Assembly: GCA_025355255.1 (NCBI GenBank)
Contig: JANYAA010000203.1
Coordinates: 1-6,600 of the forward strand
Direction: 5' to 3'
DNA length: 6,600 nt
Source: Chloroflexota bacterium
Lineage (GTDB): Bacteria; Chloroflexota; Limnocylindria; Limnocylindrales; CSP1-4
Made by a program: the position numbers and the translations under genes. Each line of letters opens with the position of its first letter. The first letter of the stretch is position 1. The notes beneath the pieces were generated by a model, which worked only from the letters and a program-made list of their open reading frames with translations, ran no database searches and was not told the DNA's origin. Positions 1 through 4,918 of this stretch are shown here, in pieces.

Positions 1-726
1 GGCCGGCGTCACCTCTGCGCTCACACCGTGGGTCTGGGCGTGGGGCGTGATGGCGCCTTTGCCGAGTACGTGTCCCTGCCGATGACCAACATCTGGCACC
101 ACTGGCCGGGCATTGATGAGGATGTCGCGGCCATCTTTGACCCGTTCGGCAACGCCGTTCACACGGCGCTCGCGTTCCCGGTGCTGGGCGAGGATGTCCT
201 TGTCACGGGTGCCGGGCCCATCGGCCTCATGGCCACCGCCGTCGCCCGCCATGCGGGCGCGCGGTTCGTGGTGGTGTCGGAGCCCAACCCGGTCCGCCGC
301 GCGCTGGCCAAGCAGATGGGCGCCACGGCCGTGGTGGATCCGAGGACCCAGGACATCAAAGAGGTCATGGCCGAGCTTGGGATGGTGGAGGGCTTTGACG
401 TTGCGCTGGAGATGAGCGGCAACCCGTCCGCCGTCCGCGGAGCAATCGATGCCATGGCCCACGGCGGGTCCATCGCCATCCTCGGCATCCCCACCGAAGA
501 CATCTCCATCGACGTCAACGAGATCGTCTTCAAGTTGCTCACCATCCGCGGCATCTATGGCCGGGAGATGTACGAGACCTGGTACAAGATGACCGTGATG
601 CTCCAGTCGGGGCTGGACATCCGGCCCGCGATCACCCACCGCTTCGGGTTCCGCGACTTCGAGGAGGCCTTCGCAACCGCCCGTTCGGGCGACTCGGGCA
701 AGGTCATCCTCGACTGGACCGCGTAG
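1..726 (+). CDS. tdh: L-threonine 3-dehydrogenase, C-terminal 241 residues (5' end outside window)
   Basis: Zinc-dependent medium-chain dehydrogenase that oxidises L-threonine to 2-amino-3-ketobutyrate with NAD+, in the cytoplasm. The frame is open from base 1 and starts with GRRHLC, whose Cys matches the fourth structural-zinc cysteine of E. coli Tdh (about residue 107 there). Roughly 100 N-terminal residues, including the catalytic-zinc ligands, are therefore missing to the left. Visible landmarks, numbered from base 1: [12 protein letters not shown] at about 45-56, the Rossmann glycine motif GAGPIG at 70-75, and in the second half the characteristic Tdh blocks [31 protein letters not shown] and ITHRFGF, ending SGKVILDW. 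The remaining length matches the E. coli enzyme (341 residues) almost exactly, so there is no sign of truncation at the 3' end. A GTG at 28 in this frame is internal, not the start. kbl follows after 29 bases, the classic threonine-to-glycine pairing. Assignment is from remembered family sequences, but the match is extensive. Confidence 0.95.
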   Translation, partial: GRRHLCAHTVGLGVGRDGAFAEYVSLPMTNIWHHWPGIDEDVAAIFDPFGNAVHTALAFPVLGEDVLVTGAGPIGLMATAVARHAGARFVVVSEPNPVRRALAKQMGATAVVDPRTQDIKEVMAELGMVEGFDVALEMSGNPSAVRGAIDAMAHGGSIAILGIPTEDISIDVNEIVFKLLTIRGIYGREMYETWYKMTVMLQSGLDIRPAITHRFGFRDFEEAFATARSGDSGKVILDWTA

Positions 727-743
727 GACCTCGCAACCACCGC

Positions 744-749
744 AGGAGG
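744..749 (+). promoter_or_regulatory. Ribosome binding site for kbl
   Basis: AGGAGG lies 6 bases before the ATG at 756. It is a full match to the anti-Shine-Dalgarno core and the strongest ribosome binding site in the window. It fixes the kbl start over the later in-frame ATGs at codons 20 and 32. Confidence 0.85.
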
Positions 750-755
750 ATCCGC

Positions 756-1982
756 ATGGGCCCCGCAAGCAGACCCGATCCCCTCGCGTTCATCGGCGAG
801 GAGCTCGCCGCCATGCGCGAGCGCCATCTGTACCGACCGCTGCGCGTGATGTCGTCCGCGCAGGGGCCCATCGTGTCCCTCGATGGGCGACGCGTGATCA
901 GCCTGTCGTCCAACGACTATCTGGGGCTGTCCCACCATCCGCGAATGAAGCGCGCCGCCATCGAGGCCGTGGAGCGCTATGGCGCGGGCGCGGGCGCCGT
1001 GCGGACCATCGCCGGGACCCTGAGCCTGCACGAGGCGCTGGAGGCGGAGCTGGCCGCCTTCAAGCACACGGAAGCCGTGCTCACATTCCAGAGCGGCTTC
1101 ACGGCCAACACCGGCGTCATCCCCACCATCACCGGCGAGACGGACCTCATCGTCTCAGACGAGCTCAACCACGCCTCCATCATCGACGGCATGCGGCTGT
1201 CCAAGGCGCCGCGGAAGGTGTTCAAGCACGCCGACGCGGCCTCACTGCGCGCGGTGCTGGCCGACGCCGTCCAGACAGGTCGCGACGGCCACGGCCAGCC
1301 GTACCGGCTGATCCTTGTAGTGACGGACGGCGTGTTCTCGATGGACGGCGACATCGCGCCGCTGCCGGCGATCGTCGAGGCGGCCGAGGAGTTTGGCGCC
1401 GCGGTCATGGTTGACGACGCGCACGCCTCGGGCGTGCTGGGCAAGGACGGGCGGGGCTCGGTGAGCCACTTCGGGCTCGAGGGCAGGGTGGCCGTCCAGG
1501 TGGGCACACTGAGCAAGGCCGTGGGCGTCCTGGGCGGCTACGTGGCCGGCTCGCAGGACCTGCGCGACATCCTGGTTCAGCGGGCGCGGCCGTTCCTCTT
1601 CTCCACCAGCGCTCCGCCCGCGGTCGCCGCCGCCTGCAGTGAAGCCATCAAGATCATGGTGGAGGAGCCGGAGCTGATCGAGCAGCTGTGGGCCAACACC
1701 CGCCGGTTCAAGGCAGAGCTCACGCGACTTGGCTTCAACACCGGCCACTCCGAGACGCCCATCACCCCGGTCATGCTGGGCGACCCGGAGACCGCCATCC
1801 GCTTCTCAGGCCGTCTCTTCGAAGAGGGCGTCTTCGGCACGTCCGTGGTCTTCCCCACGGTTGCCATGGACAAGTCGCGGATCCGGACGATCGTCACAGC
1901 GGCTCACACGGACGACCTCCTGGACCAGGCGCTGGCCGCCTTCGATCGTGTCGGCCGCGAGCTCGGCGTGATCACGGGCTAG
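756..1982 (+). CDS. kbl: Glycine C-acetyltransferase (2-amino-3-ketobutyrate CoA ligase)
   Basis: PLP enzyme of the alpha-oxoamine synthase family. It cleaves 2-amino-3-ketobutyrate with CoA to glycine and acetyl-CoA, taking the unstable product of Tdh. The 408 residues are close to E. coli Kbl (398). Landmarks: SNDYLGL at 52-58; DELNHASIIDG at 135-145, with His139 as the expected PLP-stacking residue; DGVFSMDGD at 191-199; VDDAHASG at 219-226, with Asp220 and His223 as the expected PLP-N1 and O3' partners; and GTLSKA at 250-255, with Lys254 as the Schiff-base lysine. Compared with E. coli, the extra residues fall at the N-terminus and in a small insertion around 174-183 (GRDGHGQPYR). The fold alone would also fit 8-amino-7-oxononanoate synthase or serine palmitoyltransferase relatives. 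Adjacency to tdh decides for Kbl. The start ATG is set by a strong AGGAGG. The next gene begins 3 bases after the stop, so the two are very likely translationally coupled. Confidence 0.93.
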   Translation: MGPASRPDPLAFIGEELAAMRERHLYRPLRVMSSAQGPIVSLDGRRVISLSSNDYLGLSHHPRMKRAAIEAVERYGAGAGAVRTIAGTLSLHEALEAELAAFKHTEAVLTFQSGFTANTGVIPTITGETDLIVSDELNHASIIDGMRLSKAPRKVFKHADAASLRAVLADAVQTGRDGHGQPYRLILVVTDGVFSMDGDIAPLPAIVEAAEEFGAAVMVDDAHASGVLGKDGRGSVSHFGLEGRVAVQVGTLSKAVGVLGGYVAGSQDLRDILVQRARPFLFSTSAPPAVAAACSEAIKIMVEEPELIEQLWANTRRFKAELTRLGFNTGHSETPITPVMLGDPETAIRFSGRLFEEGVFGTSVVFPTVAMDKSRIRTIVTAAHTDDLLDQALAAFDRVGRELGVITG

Positions 1983-1985
1983 CCG

Positions 1986-2891
1986 GTGACCGACACACGC
2001 GATCGCGCAGAGGTTGAACGCGAGGTCTTCCTTGCGGGCATGGCGGCGGGGCTCGCGGCGCCTGTCCCGCTGCCGCTGGACGCCCACATGCACACGGTGC
2101 GCTCACCGGACGCGAACGCGATGCTTGAGGCGTACTGCGTCCTGGCCGTGGAGCGCGGTCTCGCCGAGTTGGCGATCACCGACCATGTGGACTTCGACCC
2201 CACGATGCCGGCCTACGGCTTCGCGTCGTTCACGGACCGCGAGCGAGAGGTGCGCGAGGCAGCCGAGCGTTGGGCGCCACGCGGGCTGGCGATCCGGTTT
2301 GGCGTGGAGGTGACCTACGAGCGCGCGTACGAGGAGGTCATCCGCGGCTGGCTCAAGCGTCACCCCCACGACTACGTCATCGGCAGCGTCCACATCAGCG
2401 CCGTATCGCCGTATAAGGCGTCCAACGTGGCGTCGTTCGTGGCCGGCCGGTCCCTGCCCGGCATCGTGGCGCCGTACTTCGACGAGGTCATTGGCGCGGC
2501 GCGCAGCGGTCTCTTCGACACCATCGGCCACATGGACTTCGTGAAGCGCTACCTCATGCCGCATGTGCTGCCGGCAGACCTCGCGGCGGCGCCCGAGCTC
2601 TATGAGCCCGTGTTGGCCGCGCTGATCGAGACCGGCACAGCCTTGGAGGTCAACGCTTCCGGGCTGCGCCAGCTGCCGCGGGAAACCTACCCGTCGGCCG
2701 CGATCGTGGCACGCTATCGCGAGCTTGGCGGCAGGCATGTGGCCGTCGGCTCGGATGCGCATCGCACGGAGTGGTTTGGCTACGGCCTCGCGGAGGCCTA
2801 TCGCCACGCTGCAAGTGCGGGGTTCACGGCACTCACGTTCCGGCGCGGCGCCGGGAGGGTGGACGTGCCAATCACGGGTTCAGCGAGGTAG
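1986..2891 (+). CDS. HisJ-like PHP-domain phosphoesterase
   Basis: PHP-superfamily metal-dependent phosphoesterase, 301 residues, most like the HisJ branch (histidinol-phosphatase, about 270 residues in Bacillus). The metal site is complete: His34 and His36 (DAHMH), Asp66-His67 (ITDH), Glu108 (GVEV), His136 (GSVH), His182 (TIGHMD), and Asp257 and His259 (GSDAH). EVNASGLR at 221-228 resembles the HisJ block DFNTSGLR. The start is taken as GTG 1986, 3 bases after the kbl stop. An ATG at 2040 (codon 19) is the alternative; the first 18 residues are charged and not needed for the domain. No separate ribosome binding site is evident, since the start sits against the kbl stop, which suggests coupling. 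If it is a true HisJ it would dephosphorylate L-histidinol phosphate, but no other his gene is visible, so the substrate remains open. Family assignment is confident; exact activity is not. Confidence 0.87.
   Translation: MTDTRDRAEVEREVFLAGMAAGLAAPVPLPLDAHMHTVRSPDANAMLEAYCVLAVERGLAELAITDHVDFDPTMPAYGFASFTDREREVREAAERWAPRGLAIRFGVEVTYERAYEEVIRGWLKRHPHDYVIGSVHISAVSPYKASNVASFVAGRSLPGIVAPYFDEVIGAARSGLFDTIGHMDFVKRYLMPHVLPADLAAAPELYEPVLAALIETGTALEVNASGLRQLPRETYPSAAIVARYRELGGRHVAVGSDAHRTEWFGYGLAEAYRHAASAGFTALTFRRGAGRVDVPITGSAR
2885..2889 (+). promoter_or_regulatory. Ribosome binding site for the MBL-fold gene
   Basis: GAGGT, inside the last codons of the PHP gene, lies 4 bases before ATG 2894. It selects this ATG over an in-frame upstream start at 2771, which would overlap the PHP gene by 121 bases. 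Confidence 0.6.
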
Positions 2892-2893
2892 GC

Positions 2894-3643
2894 ATGCGCC
2901 TGAGCGTCCTGGGGGCCGGCCCCGCGTACACCGACGTCTACGACGCGGCCGGTGCCGCGTACCTGGTCATGCACGGGTCCACGAGCCTGCTGCTTGACCT
3001 CGGCCACGGCTCGTTCTCGCGGATCTTCGCCGACCGCCGTCCCGAGGCGCTCGATGCGGTGGTGATCAGCCATTTGCATCCGGACCACTTTGTAGACCTC
3101 GTGCCGATGCGCCACTACCTGCGCTACGAGTTCAGCCCGCCACGCCGCCTCCGTGTGCTGGGTCCGAGCGGGCTTGACGACCGACTCGATGCGCTGCACG
3201 CGGAGCCCGGCTTCTCGGCCGAGGCGCTTGACTGCGAGGCGCTTGGCGAGGCCACCCGCGTGATCGGGGAGCTGACGCTGGAGTCCCGCAGGGTCTGGCA
3301 CACCAATGAGAGCTACGCGTTCCGCGTTGCGCCGGTCAGCGGCGGCGGACCAGGGCTGGTATACAGCGGGGATTGCGGCAGCATCGATGATCTGGCGCCA
3401 CTGGTCCGTCCCGGCGATGCCCTCCTTGTTGAGGCGGCCTTTGGGGTGGGGCCTGGGCCTGCGGGCGTGGCCCATCTCACGGGACCCCTAGTGGGCGAGC
3501 TTGCAGCGCGCACCAGCCCCGGACGCGTGCTGCTCACGCACATCCTGCCGGGGCGCGATCCCGAGGCCACCCTGGCGTCCGTGCAGGCGCTGTACGACGG
3601 CCCGGTGTCGTTCGTCTGGCCGGGGACACGCCTCGAGATCTGA
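2894..3643 (+). CDS. RNase Z-like metallo-beta-lactamase-fold hydrolase
   Basis: A 249-residue cytoplasmic MBL-fold metallohydrolase with no signal peptide. The di-metal site is complete: HLHPDH (His60, His62, Asp64, His65), His136 (VWHTNES), Asp160 (YSGDCG) and His216 (LLTHILPG). A HLT motif at 194-196 and the general order of motifs resemble RNase Z and its cyclic-nucleotide-phosphodiesterase or arylsulfatase-like relatives. The protein is shorter than typical RNase Z (about 300) and I see no long exosite arm insertion, so a tRNA 3'-processing role is not supported. Substrate unknown. The ORF is open upstream to 2771, but the N-terminus MRLSVLGAG is the normal first beta strand of this fold and has a Shine-Dalgarno-like GAGGT, so ATG 2894 is chosen. 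It follows the PHP stop by 2 bases and is the last gene of the operon. Confidence 0.88.
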   Translation: MRLSVLGAGPAYTDVYDAAGAAYLVMHGSTSLLLDLGHGSFSRIFADRRPEALDAVVISHLHPDHFVDLVPMRHYLRYEFSPPRRLRVLGPSGLDDRLDALHAEPGFSAEALDCEALGEATRVIGELTLESRRVWHTNESYAFRVAPVSGGGPGLVYSGDCGSIDDLAPLVRPGDALLVEAAFGVGPGPAGVAHLTGPLVGELAARTSPGRVLLTHILPGRDPEATLASVQALYDGPVSFVWPGTRLEI

Positions 3644-3719
3644 GCCGAGCCGTCGCCCGCACACAGCGAAGCACCGGTGCCCTGGATCCCCAAGGGTTGT
3701 CGAGCCGGTAACCGAAATA

Positions 3720-3755
3720 GAAGAAGACCGAAGCCGCATGGCTCCGGTCCTCTTT
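3720..3755 (-). terminator. Intrinsic terminator between convergent transcripts, best fit to - strand
   Basis: A 16-bp stem (3720-3735 with 3740-3755) closes a 4-base loop. Read on the + strand it has two A:C mismatches and a G:T closing pair. Read on the - strand both mismatches become G:U wobbles, so the stem is fully paired bar the A:C end pair. The - strand transcript then runs into a pyrimidine-rich tail (TCTTCTTCTATTT, partly within the arm). This supports termination of the 3781-4467 gene. The + strand operon ends 76 bases earlier and may also use it, though its arm is followed by CACATC and not by a U tract. The rest of 3644-3780 shows no gene. Confidence 0.75.
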
Positions 3756-3780
3756 CACATCTGGCGAGGCAGTCCGGGGA

Positions 3781-4467
3781 CTACCGGCGGCGGCGGATCG
3801 CAGCCGGGGTCAGGATGAGGATGCTGGCCAGCAGGCCGGCCACCGCGAGCAGGAGGATCATCCAGTTGCGCGAGACGGCAGCTGCGATGGTCGCGGCCCC
3901 ATCAGTGGGCGGCGGGGTCACGTTCGGGTCTCCGGTCGCACCGCCGACATCGCCGCTCGGCGGGGTCGGGGTGGGCGTCCCCGTCTCACCGCCGACATCG
4001 CCGCTCGGCGTGGGGCTGGGCGTCGCGCCCTCGGTCGTGGGGGTGGGGACCGGGGCGGCGGGCGTCGTGGGAGTTGGGGTCGGCGTCGGCGTGGGCTTCG
4101 GTGTCACGCAGTTGGCCGCGAGGAGCGCAAGGCCCGCCGTGGTGTTGTTGAGACCCAGGTAGGTGAACGCGCCGTACGTGTACGACGGGATGATGTCGCC
4201 CCAGCCGATGTGCTGGGCCTTCAGTCCGGCGCTCCAGATCGGGCCGGCGTGGTGGTTGTGCCCGCTCTTGACATAGCCGCTCGAGGCGATGTCCACCGTG
4301 ATCTTGACGTACGGGTTCGTGTCGCTGTTCGTGGCGTGGCAGAGGGTGACCTTCTGGCCCGTCGCAGGCTGCGTCGCCAGGGTGGTCGTGGGCGTCAGGA
4401 CGGCCACGGCGATCAGGGCGGCCGGGGCTAGCCATCCGGCCAGTCGCAGGATTTTGACGAGGTTCAT
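3781..4467 (-). CDS. Secreted, C-terminally anchored surface protein with CHATN...GDIIP domain
   Basis: A 228-residue protein in four parts. (1) A signal peptide at 1-31: basic MNLVKILR, a hydrophobic core at about 9-24, and a likely cleavage site after TTLA31. (2) A compact domain at about 37-120 with VTLCHATN (Cys43-His44), NPYVKITVD at 51-59, GHNHH at 69-73, GPIW at 75-78, LKAQHIGWGDIIP at 82-94 and Cys120. I recall similar CHxTxS...NPYVxI...H...GDIIP domains in many hypothetical proteins of Actinomycetota and Chloroflexota, but know no named family or function. The Cys/His set suggests a metal site or a Cys43-Cys120 disulfide (inference). (3) A Pro/Thr/Ser/Gly stalk at 121-190 with a duplicated 16-residue unit. 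(4) A membrane helix at about 202-223 ending in RRRR. PPPTD at 185-189 precedes the helix as a sorting-motif-like element. The ORF is open to 4677, but ATG 4467 is chosen because it starts the signal peptide and has AAGGA 6 bases upstream. Transcribed alone, with its own terminator at 3720-3755. Confidence 0.85.
   Translation of the reverse strand: MNLVKILRLAGWLAPAALIAVAVLTPTTTLATQPATGQKVTLCHATNSDTNPYVKITVDIASSGYVKSGHNHHAGPIWSAGLKAQHIGWGDIIPSYTYGAFTYLGLNNTTAGLALLAANCVTPKPTPTPTPTPTTPAAPVPTPTTEGATPSPTPSGDVGGETGTPTPTPPSGDVGGATGDPNVTPPPTDGAATIAAAVSRNWMILLLAVAGLLASILILTPAAIRRRR
3939..4010. repeat. 24-bp perfect direct repeat, 48-bp period, in stalk coding region
   Basis: The same 24 bases occur at 3939-3962 and 3987-4010, with a partly similar GTG-rich 24-base stretch after each. 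They encode the PSGDVGG units of the Pro/Thr/Gly stalk in the - strand surface protein. The two units differ by Glu/Ala at the residue after PSGDVGG. This fits recent unit duplication, so stalk length may vary among strains. Confidence 0.85.
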
Positions 4468-4473
4468 GTGGTG

Positions 4474-4478
4474 TCCTT
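4474..4478 (-). promoter_or_regulatory. Ribosome binding site for the 228-residue surface protein
   Basis: On the - strand AAGGA lies 6 bases before ATG 4467, immediately preceded by a GGGGAG element. It decides the start at the signal peptide and excludes the 70-residue upstream extension of the frame, which is arginine- and cysteine-rich and has no domain-like features. Confidence 0.65.
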
Positions 4479-4489
4479 GCTCCCCGATA

Positions 4490-4545
4490 TGCGGCCTCGC
4501 CGCAGGCTTCCTCATTCGAAAGGTCACTCCGGATCCGCCATCCGG
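4490..4545 (-). other. Leader hairpins upstream of the 228-residue surface protein
   Basis: Two inverted repeats lie in the probable 5' leader. TGCGGC-N3-GCCGCA (4490-4504) is a perfect 6-bp stem with a 3-base loop, 22 bases before the start codon. CCGGAT-N5-ATCCGG (4529-4545) is a perfect 6-bp inverted repeat. An 8-bp palindrome GTGCGCAC sits next to them at 4551-4558. The stems could tune translation, or the longer repeat could be an operator. In GC-rich DNA such short repeats also arise by chance, so function is unproven. Confidence 0.35.
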
Positions 4546-4575
4546 TGGCAGTGCGCACATGATGGGCCACCGCGG

Positions 4576-4622
4576 GCACGCTCGTCTAGTACTTGCGCCG
4601 CCGGAAAACCACCCCCAACTGC
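4576..4622 (-). promoter_or_regulatory. Candidate promoter or activator region for the 228-residue surface protein
   Basis: This is the least GC-rich patch upstream of the gene. On the - strand it reads AGTTGGGGGTGGTTTTCC (about 4603-4620), a short spacer, then AAGTACTAGAC (about 4583-4593). TACTAG resembles a -10 element, which would put transcription start some 110 bases before the ATG. No good -35 hexamer lies 16-18 bases upstream, so this would be an alternative-sigma or activator-dependent promoter. The G-run, T-run and TACTAG arrangement looks deliberate but I cannot name a regulator. Confidence 0.25.
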
Positions 4623-4649
4623 ACAAGAGCGCCGAATCCGGGGCTAGGC

Positions 4650-4669
4650 CCGGTGCATGCTGGCACCGG
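4650..4669. repeat. 7-bp perfect hairpin in the intergenic region
   Basis: CCGGTGC (4650-4656) pairs with GCACCGG (4663-4669) around a 6-base loop. It lies just upstream (- strand sense) of the candidate promoter. It could be an operator or incidental; there is no U tract on either side. Confidence 0.35.
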
Positions 4670-4700
4670 CCCCCCAAACAGGGAGTCCTACAAGTCCCAG

Positions 4701-4779
4701 GGAGAGCACCGGGGACAAGCGTCGCCAGGATGTGCGCGCAGCACGGTGACGTGGGCTCTCCAGGTCCCCATGTCCCCGG
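4701..4779. repeat. Interleaved inverted repeats (pseudoknot-like order)
   Basis: GGAGAGC (4701-4707) is complementary to GCTCTCC (4755-4761), and CCGGGGACA (4709-4717) to TGTCCCCGG (4771-4779). The pairs are in a-b-a'-b' order, so both together would form a pseudoknot. GGTCCCC at 4763-4769 offers the 4711-4716 arm (GGGGAC) a competing partner. The segment lies between the terminator of the large surface protein and the candidate promoter of the small one, and no convincing coding frame covers it. It may be structured RNA, a set of protein-binding repeats, or chance in GC-rich DNA. Confidence 0.35.
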
Positions 4780-4806
4780 CTTGCGGTAACGGGCGAGACA
4801 AACAGA

Positions 4807-4842
4807 CAGACGGGGCGCACTCAGTTGAGTGCGCCCCGTCTG
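4807..4842 (-). terminator. Strong intrinsic terminator of the large surface-protein gene
   Basis: A perfect 16-bp stem (4807-4822 with 4827-4842) with the tetraloop AGTT. Read on the - strand the stem is followed by TCTGTTTGTCTC, a U-rich tail, so it terminates the gene whose stop codon is at 4919-4921. A small GGGTC/GACCC hairpin (4842-4856) abuts it on the gene side. It separates the two - strand surface-protein genes into independent transcripts. Confidence 0.9.
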
Positions 4843-4879
4843 GGTCTCGGGGACCCTAGGTCAACGGCGGATCCACCGC

Positions 4880-4903
4880 GGGCCGACCGGCGAAGGCCGG
4901 CCC
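4880..4903 (-). other. Post-stop hairpin of the large surface-protein gene
   Basis: A 9-bp stem (4880-4888 with 4895-4903) around a 6-base loop, starting 15 bases after the stop codon on the - strand. Its single A:C mismatch on the + strand becomes G:U on the - strand, suggesting that it acts as - strand RNA. No U tract follows, so it is more likely a 3'-end stabiliser or an auxiliary to the terminator 40 bases further on than a terminator itself. Confidence 0.45.
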
Positions 4904-4918
4904 GAGGTCGTGCGAAGG

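Noticed and set aside
28..30. GTG as the start of the dehydrogenase
   Set aside because: The frame continues upstream as GRRHLC, a conserved part of Tdh that contains a structural-zinc cysteine, so the gene begins outside the window.
2771..2893. 41-residue N-terminal extension of the MBL-fold protein
   Set aside because: It would overlap the PHP gene by 121 bases, is Arg/Gly-rich and non-conserved in character, while ATG 2894 has GAGGT upstream and starts the fold's first strand.
3677..4162. A + strand frame giving a Gly/Val/Pro-rich 161-residue product
   Set aside because: It is the complement of the Pro/Thr stalk codons of the - strand surface protein, with no ribosome binding site, and it crosses the terminator hairpin.
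4490..4560. Possible c-di-GMP (GEMM-I) riboswitch, prompted by ATTCGAAAGG on the + strand near 4514
   Set aside because: The element is on the wrong strand for the downstream gene, and the other conserved GEMM segments, such as the GCAAAGCC-like core, are absent on both strands.
4593..4859. Small + strand frames in the intergenic region
   Set aside because: The products look like random Arg/Pro/Gly-rich translation, show no clear ribosome binding site, and run through the perfect terminator stem.
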